From Posidonia oceanica (lineage: Eukaryota > Streptophyta > Magnoliopsida > Alismatales > Posidoniaceae): a stretch of 64,000 bases of DNA. The position numbers and the translations under genes were made by a program. Under the pieces are notes generated by a model that was not told the DNA's origin, did not search any database, and saw only the letters and a list, made by a program, of their open reading frames with translations. The stretch is from assembly GCA_037176725.1 (NCBI GenBank), contig JAZBRS010000011.1, positions 7,440,001-7,504,000 of the forward strand, written 5' to 3'. Position 1 is the stretch's first letter. Every line of letters begins with the position of its first letter. Shown here piece after piece: positions 45,810 to 57,828 of this stretch.

Positions 45810-46150
45810 TAGCTTTCTGTACTTTGCATCGTTTTCCACGCTTCGCATCGTTTTCCGTGCCTTGCATTGCTTTCGGCGCCTTGCATCGCTTTTCATGCCT
45901 TGCATCGTTTTCCGCGCCTTGCCTCGTTTCCCGCGCCTTGCATCGTTTCCCGTGCCTTGCATCGTTTTCCGTGCTTTGCATCGTTTTCTATGCCTTGCCT
46001 TGTTTTCCGTGCCTTGCCTCATTTTCCATGCCTTGCATCGTTTTTCGTGCCTTGAATCGTTTTTCGCGTCTTGCCTCGTTTTCTGCGCCTTGCCTCATTT
46101 TCCGTGCTTGGCATTGTTTTCCGCATTTCGCACCGTTTTCCACACCTGCT
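45810..46150 (+). repeat. 19-bp tandem repeats, TGCATCGTTTTCCGTGCCT type
   Basis: About seventeen units of 19 bp, versus about eight units of 20 bp at the same place in the solo type D LTR (2900-3050). Copy number therefore changes between members of one family. Confidence 0.85.
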
Positions 46151-46805
46151 TTGCTTTATCGCTTGCATGTTGTTTGCATTACTTGGTTTTCCCCGCAGTT
46201 TTGCTTTATCGCCTGCATCTGCATTTAAGGCTATGATGCTTACTACCTAGGAGTTCTCACAAACCAGGGTCCGCCCAGTTTGGAACACTAGCAGCGTTGC
46301 TGAGCACATAGATAGCACGTTTATTTCCCATGCATAGCAGGTAGGCATTCATGGCATTTAGACATTAGGCTAGCATTTCCCTGCATTGGCGCGAGATTGC
46401 CTAAGAAAGACCGACTCTCGGATGCATCGGGGTGCCTAACACCTTCCCCGTGCGTAACAGGAGTCCTTGTCCTTTCTCTTGGCTTGCATCGACCTTTCCT
46501 TTATCCTAAGCATGAGTCATAGCATAGGATAGCATAGCTTAGCATTGCATTGCATCCCTTTGCTCCCTCTTTGCATCCGATTTTGCATGTCTTTTCATGC
46601 TTTACCCTCGATTTTCCCTGTCTTCCAATTCAATAGACCTGGTGGCGACTCCGATTTTGTCTTATCATTTCTTTTCTATTCTTTTGCCAGCATTTCCGAG
46701 TCAAGTTTCTTCCCTTGGATCTCGCCGCATATAATGAGTCTATTTTGATCGGTGTACGCAAGCTTTGGTATCGTGCATGGACGATCAGAATTTAGGATTA
46801 CTACA

Positions 46806-46825
46806 GTGGCGACTCCACTGGGGAA
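46806..46825 (+). promoter_or_regulatory. Primer-binding site of E3
   Basis: GTGGCGACTCCACTGGGGAA immediately after the LTR end. It is the least mutated of the three sites and compatible with a tRNA-Arg primer. Confidence 0.85.
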
Positions 46826-47983
46826 CAGTACTTCGGCTTTCGCCTTGGCCTTCTCACCTCTTGCTTTCGTGTTTTGCTTGCCTTTTGCTTCTACTTGTCT
46901 TACTTGCTTACCTGCTTGCTTGTTTATTTACCTGCTTTATGCCATGATTGCTTGCGCTGCTCCATTTTCCTGCGTCACATGCCTAAATACTTGCTTGGCC
47001 CACCATGCATGCCTTTTGAATGATGAATGCTTCCTTTTACACCAATGCAATGCCACTGCACCTGCACATGCTACGCATATCTGCTTTTTGCTATGATAAG
47101 TGTTTTCCCTTCATTATCATGCTCACACACACATACACATACCATGCCCATGCCTTTCGCAATGATGTGTGTTGTCTACTTGCCATGATTGGGTGATTTT
47201 CTTCCCCTCTTGCATCAAGCCTAAGGACAATTAGAGACTCATTGCTTCCCCCATGGCTAACTAAAAACAACAAGTAAAAAGAACTTCTAGGAGCAACTAG
47301 AAACTGCAAACACACCTGCACCCCTTTGAGTTAATAAAATACTCAAGATAAAACGCGAAGCATTTGCATAAAGCATCATATAGGGCATGCATTCTTCTCA
47401 TCTAAGTCCACCTACAGTCTAAGAAGGATAGTCCCGGTCTCTTGCCCCCAGCGCTTTGGTGTGGTGTAAGTAGATCGGTCTGTCCCCCCTTGTCAGTGGG
47501 TCGCGTCGGTGTTAGTAGAGGGTACCACCCATGCTTCTGGTAGGGTCAAGGCCACCTACGCACCACTACGTCACCACCTGAGCTTGGGGCCGGGTTTAAG
47601 ACGTAGGACCTGCTTTTTCTAGCCTGAGTCGGCAACCCGTACACCCATGAGTTTCCGAAGTAGACTGCCTACTAGGACACCTTAGATTGGTGAGGGAGAG
47701 CATGCTAGAAAGCATACATCTGCATTCATATCATACATCAAAACATTTGCTTTTTACTTTCGGGTTCTAATCCCTTGTTATTTGTTTGCCTTTCGCGCAG
47801 AGGTCCGTCAGCGAGTTCCTTAGCTGGAGCTTGAGTGCCTTCTCTTACTGACGCCCCTGTCGCGACCCCTGCTTCTGATCAACCCCCCTTTTGAGCTACT
47901 TCGCTTTAGCGAACATAGCTCCTCCTAGGATTTGCCCTCTTGCCGCCTCTCGTAGCCCTGTGATCACCCGTTCTCGGTCAACG
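46826..47983 (+). mobile_element. E3 5' leader
   Basis: Noncoding, with the same conserved blocks as E1 and E2: GGTGATTTTCTTCCCCTCTT near 47192, TAAGGACAATTAGAGAC near 47222, and GCGAGTTCCTTAGCTGGAGC near 47811. Confidence 0.7.
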
Positions 47984-50870
47984 ATGGCCCAGTTTGTTGG
48001 TGATTCCGAGGTCCTTGTTGTCCCGGAGGTGGCCCCTCTTTCGGTCCCTTCGGCTCCCGCATTGACCCCCTCTGTGCCAGCGTCTCCTTCTCTAGTACAG
48101 CTGCCTCCCTCTTATTCTGTAGGGCAATGGCAGGCTCCGTCGGACCCGGTTGCCGAGACTGTCTTGGTAACCGCTGCCCGCGCTCTAGAGACACCGCTGA
48201 CTCCTCCCCAGGGTAATGTCACTTTTGACACCCACCCTGCTGCGGCAAATTCATCTTAGGACCTCCGCCCCTTGGACAATCTATGTCCCAGCCGCTTGAT
48301 TCTGGTCCCATGCCGATCCTACAACTCAGCATACCTACTGACGGATCCCCTGAGATGCAGTATCACCAGTTGATGGAGACTACCCAGAGACTACAGGGCA
48401 TGGCTTTATCTCTTCGCCCTTCATTTACTCCTGTTGCTGCCGAGGCTCCGCTGCGACCTACTCTCACGTCGCAGGCATTCCCCTCTGCTCCCCTGCCCAG
48501 ACCATCGCCTCAGCTACTCACTGCTCAGGCAATGGGGGCTCAGCTTCCGCCTCCTGCATATGCACAACACCCTACACAGCATCCTCCTGTGGCACCTGGT
48601 GGTCAGTCCTTGGGACTAGTCGGAGCGCAGTATCCCTCTAGCCCGCAACCCGGCACCGTGCCGGTGCAGCAGCTAACGCTCCAGCACTCTGCATCACCTA
48701 TTACATAGCATGCTAGTTATTCTTACCCCCTGCATCAGCAATACCCTACCCCTACATACATGCCAGCACACACAACACACCCGCACGGATACGCCACCCA
48801 TCTCGTCGCTCCACCAGGCGATGTGATGGTAGACCTAGAGGAGCACCTTGGTGCGTCTTATGCAGTGTATGTGGCCCCTGCCCCTGCTGTACCACCTCCT
48901 TTGGCAGTAGCTCCAGAATCCAACGACGACAGGTTCGCCGTTCTGGAGAAAGCACTTTGACAAGTGCAGGGTACAGACCACCAGTCTTACCAGTTCCGGG
49001 ACCTCTGTTACTTCCTAGAGGCGGTGCTCTAATCGAAGTTCCACATCCCGATATTTGAAAAATACAATGGTAGAGGCTGTCCTATAGCACATCTGAAGGC
49101 GTATTGCGGAGATCTCGCTCAACTCCAGGCTGACGAGAGGTTGCTAATCCGCTTGTTCCAGAAAAGTCTAAGTGGCCCTACGCTCAAGTGGTTCACCTCA
49201 CTTGATATGGCCAGCATCAAGATGTGGAATGACCTCAGCCAGGCGTTCCTGGGACAATATTCCTTCAACCTGGACCTAGTCCCTAAGCGCACGGACCTGG
49301 TCGCATTAAAGCAGAACCCCGGCGAGCCGTTTGGGGAGTATGTCGGCTGCTGGCGTGCACTCGCTTCGTAGGTTCGAGACAGACCCTCTGATGAGGAGTC
49401 CCTTGAGATTGTGATCAGGGGTGCGCAGCCCGCTGTCAGGGCTCTGCTCAGCATTCAACCTGTCACAACCTTCACTGCACTGATTCTGGCTGGTATCCAC
49501 GTGGAGAGTTCGTTACGGAGTGGCAACTTCCTGGCGCTCTCTAAGTTTGCCAAGTAGGCCACCACCAGCAGCAACAGCAACAACACTAGCAACAACACCA
49601 GCAACAACAGTAGTGGTACCACCAGCAGCCGGCCCAAGAAGAAGGACTCGCTGAAACCTGTTGTTGCCTACGTCGACCCCGCGCCCGTGCCGGGTCAGCT
49701 GGCAGTTCGGCCTCCCCCGAATCAAGTAGTATATGCATCGGCACCTAGGGCACCTTCCACACCACAAATCACTACCACTGCCCAACCGATGTATGCTGCC
49801 GCACCGGTCCGGCAAGCGCAGCCCCAGGGGCAAAGGCGACCATGGCGTCAATTCACCCCACTGGTGGAGCCGTTAAGTGCCATCCTCCCTAAGGTTGCGA
49901 CATTTCTGAGGTTTCCCGAGGCTCGCCCGTTGTCAAATCCACTTCCGCATTGGCATGAGGCGCACCTTTTTTGCGACTTTCATCGAGCCGTAGGGCACTT
50001 GACGAACAGTTTCCTCACTTTGTGGGACACCATTCAGAACCTGATCGAATCGGGAACGATTTCGATCCACACGCACGAGGCACCTTCATCTGTCCCTTCA
50101 TCAGCATCAGCCCCTGCACAAGCATTAGCACCCCCTCATCCCAGCATCGTCAACCAGCCCCTCCCGGAGCATCCCAATCTGGAAGGCGCGAGGACCTCGG
50201 GAATCTATTCTCTCTCCCCCTCCGAGCCTACTACGTCTGTGGTAGACCCCTCTAAGGTCATTCATGATGTCTCGGAGCCCTTTCCTCTAGCTCTTTATCG
50301 TGCAGTCATTGCCGGCTCCGAGTCAGGAGTCCATATGATCTGACTGCGTGCCAGGCCGGGGCGCTCCATCACTCACCCTACCATGCATCCTCAGGCCCCT
50401 GCCCCTGTACACCTTCAAGCCAGACCGTGGGCCCAATCCCCAGCCTCCTATTTAGGTAGGCCCCCAGTCAGCCTGTTAGCTAGGTCTCAGCCAGGGCCTC
50501 CAGCAACTTACCAGCACCAGTACCCTTCGCCCTATCACCTAGCCAACCCTTCAGTAGGCCCTCTTATGCTCGCAGCGCAGGCCCCTACAGTTATTGATTT
50601 AACTTGGGACCCTCATCGCGTGCCCTACAACTATGCCATGGAAACGTGCACAGAAGTCACGTGATCGGGGAGGGTATACCAGCCTGCAGCACTGGTGGTA
50701 AGGTCTAGCCGTCCAGCACCCGCTGCACCTCCACCGGCAAGCCAACCAGCAACACCCCTACCAGTTAGCCAGCCCGCAGCACCCCCAACATCAAGCCAAC
50801 CCCCTGCACCTAGCCTGGTAGAGCCAACTCCCAAAGCACCCCCTCCTATCACCAGAAAACTGCACCACAA
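47984..50870 (+). pseudogene. gag: E3 gag
   Basis: Starts at the conserved ATGGCCCAGTTTG. An upstream in-frame stretch begins with TTG, not ATG, as in E2. A frameshift lies between about 48255 and 48283. The core (about 48940-49530) has HLKAYCGDLAQLQADERL, GPTLKWFTSLDMASIKMWND and GEPFGEYVGCWRAL. The zinc knuckle near 49970-50010 has lost its last Cys (FCDFHRAVGHLTNSF). Ser/Asn low-complexity sequence is near 49565-49625. Only a few stops: near 48256, 48706, 48958, 49369 (shared with E1) and 49555. Several positions nonsense in E1 are intact CAG here. Confidence 0.85.
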
Positions 50871-51560
50871 AATCGACATCACTTCCCAGCTTAGGAGGGT
50901 TAAAGCTGATATTTCCATTTGGGACCTTATCCATTCCTCTTCTGAACACTGTGAGGCTTTTCTCCAAGTGTTCCAAGCTGCCTGTGTGTCCCAAGCCATA
51001 GAACCTGCAGCCCTGGAAAGCATGGTTGGCGTCATCACGGAGTCTCAGATCATCTCTTTCACGAGTGATGATCTGCCTCCAGCGGGGATTAATTATAACC
51101 AACCCTTGTTTGTCACAGTGCAATACAAAAACTTTCGCATTCCCCTATCGCTAGTTAATAATGGGTCTGGCCTTAATGTCTGTCCGTTATGCACTGCAAC
51201 CAGGCTCAGATTCAAAGCCGAGGATATCACCCCGGCGATAAAGGGAATGACAGCTTTTGACAATACGCACCATGACGCTCTAGGGATTCTAATTATTCCT
51301 CTGATCATTGGCCCGGTCATGTTCGATGTGGAGTTCTACATTGTTGACTTGGAGCCTAACTTTAATTTCCTGCTTGGGTGCCCTTGGCTTCACAAGCATC
51401 AGGTCATCCCCTCGACCCTCCACCGCATGATCAAGTTTCGCCATGGCGACGATGTCATCGTTGTAATGGTGGAAAACTTCGAGAAGGAGCGGATCGAGGT
51501 GGTTGCACCCATCTCTTCGCATACTATCCCTTTTGACCCTGAACTTTCAGTTGCTTTGTA
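50871..51560 (+). pseudogene. pol: E3 aspartic protease with mutated catalytic Asp
   Basis: The motif reads LVNNGSGLNVCPL: the catalytic Asp codon GAT of E1 is AAT here (51157-51159), a G to A change that should abolish activity. Downstream FDNTHHDALGILIIPLIIG, EFYIVDLEPNFNFLLGCPWL and HRMIKFRHGDD are conserved. The frame is open from 50695 to 52149. Confidence 0.8.
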
Positions 51561-53100
51561 TCAAGTTAATCGGTGTGGGCTGGTTAGCTTTGTACCTGAT
51601 CTTGAATGTGTCAACTCATTGGCCGTTCACAGCAATCCCTTTCGGATGGTTGCAGTTTCCCCTCTTCCTACAACATCACCAAAGTCGTCGACAGTTGCAG
51701 CCACAGTGCTAGAATCAGAAGCACATCCGCTGGTGTTATCCAGCAGTCAGCCTATGGTCGCAGCCACACCAGCATGTAAATCACCTTCTCCGGTGGCACA
51801 GTCAGTCGGATCAGGTGACAGCGTGACTCAGCCCGCATTATCGACAGCACCACAAGCAAGCCAGGCGACTCTGTCAAGCACACCGCTATCAGCCTCAGCA
51901 GATCTTGCTATAGGGAAGATTCTCACCGTTGCTACCAGGAGACCACCACTGTCACCCACAAGCACCGGCGCTTCATCCCCAAGCATGGCGGCCCAGCCAT
52001 TGGCCCCTCAGAAGAGCAGTTGTGCCTCCCTGCCAGTAGCAGTAGTAATCCTGGCAGCCTACCCAGCAGCAGCAAAGCAGATGCCCCAAGCAGCAGAAAG
52101 TCCAGCAGTCGAGCCAGGGCCGGCCGCAAGCCCGGCGGTCACTTATTAGGTCGACTCACCCTCGGATGAGGAAGCAGGAGCGGCCACAGATGCTCAGATT
52201 GATTTCTCCATGGGAGACTTGGAGCAATTATTCTAGGAGCAGCTCACGTCGCTGGTGCATGATGTGGCAGAGCATGAGACTGCATAGAAGAAGGGGAAGG
52301 CCATGGCCATGGATCCCTCTGTCATGGTCCTAGAGGAAGATCTAGCGCCCGAGGCACTCGCTAGACCAGATGAGCTGATCACTCTGCAGCCAGGGGGTAG
52401 GTCAAGATGGTTCGTGCAGAGCATGCCACACGTAGACAATGGAGCAGGCAGCAATACACTGATCAGCCGCCAGCCTGATATATCCTTGGCAAGCATGCCA
52501 GAGCATGCAGAGGAAGCAACAGCACAGCAGATACAGTAGCATCAGCACCGCAAACAGCACCAGTAGCGCCGCAAGTGGCAACATTGGCACAACATGCACC
52601 AGCAGTGGTACAACATGCACCAGCAGCAGCACAACATGCACAGGCAGTAATGCAGCAGGCACCAATAGCACCACAGCAAGCAGTAGCACATGCAACCCCC
52701 GCACAGCAAGCAGCAGCACAGTTAGCTTCAGCACAGCCAGCGGTAGAATCAGCAGAGTCAGCAACAGAGTTAGAGCAGGCAAAGCCAGTCGATGAGCTTG
52801 CCAGGACAGAGGTCGCACGTCGAGGGTATACAAACACTCAGGTATGCGTGACCATCTTGAAGCATCACTAGGGCCAAGCAGTGGAACACTTGCACTCCTT
52901 CGATATCTCAGACCCCACCTTTGAGAAGGAGATCCTCTCAGAGCTTATTGCATATGGAGAGGAGGCTGATGCAGGCGAAGATGAGAATGATGAACCATCG
53001 CCTGTGTTCTGGCCCCACGACGACGATCCAGAAGGCCCCAACCTCCATGTCGAGGAGGAGACAGAGGTTGTCAGCATTGGCACAGCAAAAGAAGTCAGAG
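51561..53100 (+). pseudogene. pol: E3 protease-RT linker
   Basis: The segment after HSNPFRMV jumps directly to Pro/Ser/Ala-rich sequence, so the G-patch-like motif present in E1 and E4 is deleted here. An SPSDEE acidic patch is near 52158. A GCA/CAG-rich region (52500-52780) codes for Ala/Gln-rich sequence and contains a frameshift near 52540-52575. The acidic FEKEILSELIAYGEEADAGE part is at 52918-53120. Another shift lies near 53130-53150. Confidence 0.65.
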
Positions 53101-54560
53101 AGGTCCGCATTAGCGCCCTTCTGTCACCCCTAGAGCAGAATTCATCACATTCTTGAAGGAGTATGCAGATATCTTCGCCTGGAGCTACGAGGATATGGTT
53201 GGCCTCGACATTGAGATAGTTGTGCACAACCTACCTTTGGACCCAGACGCAAGGCTAGTAAAGCAGAAGCTAAGGCGATGGCGACCGCAGTGGCTACTCA
53301 TGATCACGGAGGAGATCATGAAGCAGCACAATGTTAACTTCCTCAAGGTCGTCCTTTACCCTGAGTGGCTTGCAAATGTCGTACCTATGCCCAAAAAAGA
53401 TGGACGAGTCTGCATGTGCATCGACTATCGAGACCTGAACAAGGCGAGTCCCAAGGATGATTTTCCACTACTACACATCGACATCCTAGTCGATAACACT
53501 GTAGGGCACAAAATGCTTTCTTTCATGGATGGCTTCTCTGGCTATAACCAGATCAGAATGGCAGAAGAGGATATGGAGAAAACATCATTCATCACCCCTT
53601 GCAGTGTCTTCTGCTACCAAGTTATGCCATTTGGGCTGAAAAATGCTAGCGCAACCTATCAGAGGGCCATGACTGCACTTTTCCACGACTCATGCATCAA
53701 GAAGTTGAGGTATACATGGATGATATGATTGCCTAGACCAAAGAGCCTGAGGATCACCTTGCCTGCTTAAGGAAGCTCTTTGACCGCTTAAGAAAGTACA
53801 AGCTGCGTCTCAACCCCAGCAAATGCATATTTGGGGTATCTTCTGGCAAGCTCCTGGGCTACATTGTTAGCCAGAGAGGGATTGAAGTGGACCCGATGAA
53901 AGCAAAAGCCATCGTGGACATGCCACCCCCCAAGACAGAGAAAGTGGCCTGAGGCTTGCTCGGACGCCTGCAGTATATCAATTGGTTCATTGTGCAGCTC
54001 ACGCCTTTATGCGAACCGATCTTCAAGCTCCTGAAGAAGAATGCACAGATTGACTGGAGCGAGGAGTGCCAAGCTGCCTTTGACAAAATCAAGCAGCTTC
54101 TGACCAAGCCTCCTGTTTTGGTCCCACCCACACTGGGGAGACCTTTGCTTCTCTACCTCTCTACCACCCAGCATTCCATGGGCACCGTCTTGGGCCAGCA
54201 TGATGAATCTAGTAGAAAGGAGCATGCAATTTATTACCTGAGCAAGAAATTCAATGATTGCGAAGCCAGGTATAGCACAATAGAGAAGACCTGCTTATCC
54301 CTCTTCTGGGCTGCGTAGAAGTTGAGGCACTACATGATGGCATATCCAGTCCGGCTTCTATGCCGACATGATCCCATCAAGTTCCTCTTCCAGAAGCCAG
54401 CAATGGTAGGCAGATGCGTCAAGTGGCAGGTATTGTTGTCTCAGTACGACATCACCTTTGTCACGCAACGAGCCATGAAGGGCCAAGCCATGGCAGATCA
54501 ACTTGCAGACTTTCCTTTGCCTGAATACCAACCTCTCCAGATGCAGTTCTCGGATGAGGA
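53101..54560 (+). pseudogene. pol: E3 reverse transcriptase and RNase H
   Basis: RT motifs as in E1: LYPEWLANVVPMPKKDG, MCIDYRDLNKASPKDDFP, FMDGFSGYNQIRM, VMPFGLKNASATYQRAM, catalytic YMDD (53713-53724; E1 and E4 have YVDD), LRLNPSKCIFGVSSGKLLGY. One base is lost near 53688. Stops: TAG in IA-stop-TKEP near 53734, TGA near 53950, TAG near 54319. RNase H includes FDCEARY-type NDCEARYSTIEKTCLSLFWAA. Confidence 0.9.
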
Positions 54561-55000
54561 CATCCTCTTTGCAATGGAAGACCCTGAGGAGGACCTTGAA
54601 GACTTAGAGCATTGGCAGTTGTACTTTGATGGCACTGTCAACAAGAAGGGTCGAGGCATAGGTGTGGTGCTGACCACGCCGCAGGGACAGATGATCCCCT
54701 TTGCAAGGAAGCTGACCTTCAAATGCACCAATAATGACGTAGAATATGAAGCGTGCATTCTGGGATTGAAGGTCACGCTCGAGCATGAGGCGTAGAAGCT
54801 GCATGTGCACGGCAACGCCATGCTGGTGATTTCCCAAGTGAATGGCGATTGGAGAACAAAGGATCCAAAGTTAGTGCCATATCACGAACACTTGCTGAAG
54901 CTGATAGAACAGTTTGCAAGCATCTGCTTCTCGTACATGAACAGGGCAAGGAACGCATATGCGGATGCGGTAGCAACCTTGGCGTCCTAACTCAGTATAC
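54561..55000 (+). pseudogene. pol: E3 archaeal-type RNase H
   Basis: QLYFDGTVNKKGRGIGVVLT, LTFKCTNNDVEYEACILGLK, VHGNAMLVISQVNGDW, NRARNAYADAVATLAS. The Asp of E1 HSDAML is Asn here (HGNAML). TAG near 54794 replaces the CAG of E1 (EVQKLHV). A two-base loss near 55008-55014 shifts the frame before the integrase. Confidence 0.8.
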
Positions 55001-56335
55001 CTGAAGACTGAGGTGGATGTATCAGTTACATGCATGGAGCAGCCTGCGCACTGCATGAGCATAGAGGAGGCAAATCTGGTGGAAGAGCAGCCTTGGTATT
55101 GCGATATCAAAACCTTCTTGGAGTCTGACAGCTACCCGCCTGGCACCTCAGCAGCAGATAGAAGAACTCTGGCGCGTTTGGCGTCAAAGTATGTATTAGG
55201 GGCAGGGCAGTTATACAGAAGATCATACAGTCAGATGCTCTTACGCTGCTTGAGCAAGCAAGAGGCTGACATGCTAATGCTCCAAGTTCATGCAAGGACT
55301 TGTGGTCCGCATATGAACGGTGTGTTGCTGGCCAAGAAAATCATGTTGCAAGGCTACTTCTGCTCAAACATGGAGGCAGACTGCTACCAGTTTGTGCGTA
55401 GATGCCACAACTGCCAGATCCATGGTAATCTTATGCACTCACCCCCACAGGAATTGCATAGCATGTCCTCGCCATGGCCCTTCTCCACCTGGGGGATTGA
55501 TGTCATCGGCGCTGTACACCCTGTTGCATTGAATGGTCATCGCTTCATCCTAGTAGCGATAGACTATTTCACTAAGTGGGTGGAAGTAGTCTCCTACATG
55601 GTGGTCACAGCTGTGGTGACAGAAAAGTTTATCAGAAATAACATTGTCACCCGGTATGGGGTCCCGCATGCAATCATTTCTAACAATGGCTCAAACTTTA
55701 TCGCAAAGAGGATCGAGGAATACCTGCAGAAGCACCAGATCAAGCACCATAGATCCTCGCCATACCGGCTGCAGATGAATGGAGCAGTGGAGTCTGCCAA
55801 CAAAAACATTGTGAAGATAATGAAGAAGATGGCAGAAACTCACAAAGACTGGCATGATAAGCTCCCGTACGCACTCTGGGCGTACAGGACATCCGTGCGG
55901 ATCTCGACAGGAGCCACCCCGTATTCGCTGGCATATGGCATGGAGGCAGTGTTGCCTGTCGAAGTGGAGATCCCTTTGCTGCGAATCCTGCGAGAGGCAA
56001 AGCTGGAAGAAGCAGAATGGGTCGAGGACCGCTACGCCTAGCTCAACCTAATTGATGAGCGCAGATTGCAAGCAATGCACAATGCTCGCTGCTACCAAAA
56101 GCGGATGGCAAGAGCATACCTAAAGAAGGTACGACCTAGAAGCTTTCAGCCAGGAGACCTCGTCTTACGAGCCATCCACTTACCAGACGGTCGAGGCAAA
56201 TTCCGACCCAACTGGCGTGGCCCCTTTGTGGTCAAGTAGGCATTCTCAGGCGGTGCAGTAGTTCTTGAGGATATGGACCAGACTGGGCAATCAGAGCCAG
56301 TCAACGCATGCTACCTCAAGAAGTACCATCAGTAG
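55001..56335 (+). pseudogene. pol: E3 integrase with mutated second Asp
   Basis: Open for 343 codons (55013-56041). Zinc domain HARTCGPHMNG and CHNCQIHGN. Core: Asp 55499-55501 (GIDVIG), second position ISNNGSNF with AAC at 55682-55684 instead of Asp, and Glu 55790-55792 (AVESANKN) at the same spacing as E1. GPY/F motif PNWRGPFVVK near 56207. TAG at 56039 is CAG in E1. TAG after FVVK is shared with E1. The terminal stop is at 56333-56335. Confidence 0.9.
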
Positions 56336-57828
56336 ACCGGCCCCTGCCTTGTAGAGCATTCTCTCCCGTCCCTTGCAATCTCTCTTCCTTGCACATTCTT
56401 CTGCATTCCGATCCTGTCCCTTGCATCCTCGCACTCTCTGCTTATATCTTCGCATTTCTATCTCTTTCAGCATATCTCAAGCAAAACCAAAAATTCCCAG
56501 CAAAAAACATACATTGCATCTGGCTCGATGATGAAATTGGATGTGCTTGCCCGCTATGGAAGGAGTCTACCCTGCCTCACCTGACACTACTTAGGCGTTT
56601 TAGCTAGTGAGGGAGCCACCTTTCAAGTGAGAACAGGTGAAATAACCAAACCCCTTAGGACTTGTGCCTCCCGAGGGAGATAAAATGCTAGGGTGTGAGC
56701 AAAATGTGAGCCATAAAAGAATATGTCTGAGCATGGGCATAAAAGAGAGCAAATAGAAGGCGAAGGCAGAAGCAGGCCCTAGAGATAGAGACGTGTAGCA
56801 TGACCCTGTCCCTTCGAACTACTTCGGAAATGGTCTGCCATTTTGCACCTGGGAGCCCCAAACCCACTTCAAAACCCCGGTGCCCATTACCTCTAAACCA
56901 GGGATGGCAGAAGCTTGCAAAAAAAGAAAGAAGAGAAAAAGAAAGCAAAAAAAGAAGCAAAAGAAAAAAAGAGGAGCAAAGACAAAAGTCAGCTCCAGAA
57001 AGAAAAAAAAGAAAAAGCAAGCAGTGCAATCCCATCCCTTACCTGTCTTAGAGATGAGCAAAAATTTGCGCCTGGGGAATCCACAAACCCTGCAACGCCT
57101 TTAAACCTAGTAAGGCCTAGCAAGCAGCTCCCCAGCTTCAACCAGGTGCCCATTGCCTCCAAGTTAGGGACAGGGGATAACCTACATGCCTATGAGGGAG
57201 CAAAGAGGAGCAAAAAGAATAGGTGTAGGTTCTTGGGAGATTGGTCTGGAGCCTATCCTCACCACCCACCACCCACGCATTGCAAATAACCCTTTCTTGA
57301 GCGCGACCAGCAAGTTAAGAGTTTGAGTAGAGTCCAGTGAGTCAGGGACCCCTCTCTTCCTCTGCAGTAGGCATAAAGCACTCCATATGCTGAGGCTACA
57401 GCATATAAGCAAAAATCATGCATACATTTACAGCATTTATTGAAAACTATGCACATATCTACGAATATCAAGCATAAACCATGCATGCATGCACAACATC
57501 AGTCATTCTCTCCTTCTATCTACAAAACTTGGCCCGGCGTTGAGACAGTACTTCTATCAAGCATGCGCTGACCTTCTTCAAGCTGCATTGGTCCAGAGCT
57601 CTGACTTACTCCTTTGCCCCAGCAAAGCTGCCCTCATCTGAATGTGTTTAATATCTGCACCCTGAATGCTAACTGTTAAACCTGCTGAACATGCTATACT
57701 GCTGGCCTTGAAATCTGCATCTTTATCAGCCAAGTGTTACCTGCTTATACCTGATCTGATGAAATGCAATTCTGATTACAGGTACCTAAGGTTTCTGCAC
57801 CAGCAACCTGCACTTACACTCTTACACG
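56336..57828 (+). mobile_element. Spacer between pol and additional ORF, E3
   Basis: Noncoding, with the conserved blocks of the E1 spacer: CACCTGACACTACTTAGGCG near 56579 and GGGAGATAAAATGCTAGGGTG near 56674. An A/G-rich tract (56910-57025) is absent or shorter in E1. It ends with a possible splice acceptor TTACAGGTACC near 57775. Confidence 0.55.

Larger units (their letters stand above)
44764..46805 (+). mobile_element. E3 5' LTR, right part
   Basis: Resumes after the ATATC duplication in sequence matching about 1804 onward of the solo type D LTR and ends GGATTACTACA at 46805, directly before the E3 primer-binding site. It contains an internal primer-site core TGGCGACTCC at 46643-46652. 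Confidence 0.9.

Noticed and set aside
57666..57828. Upstream extension of the additional ORF
   Set aside because: The frame before 57829 is not conserved in E1, whereas ATGGGTT(A/T)(T/C)CC is.
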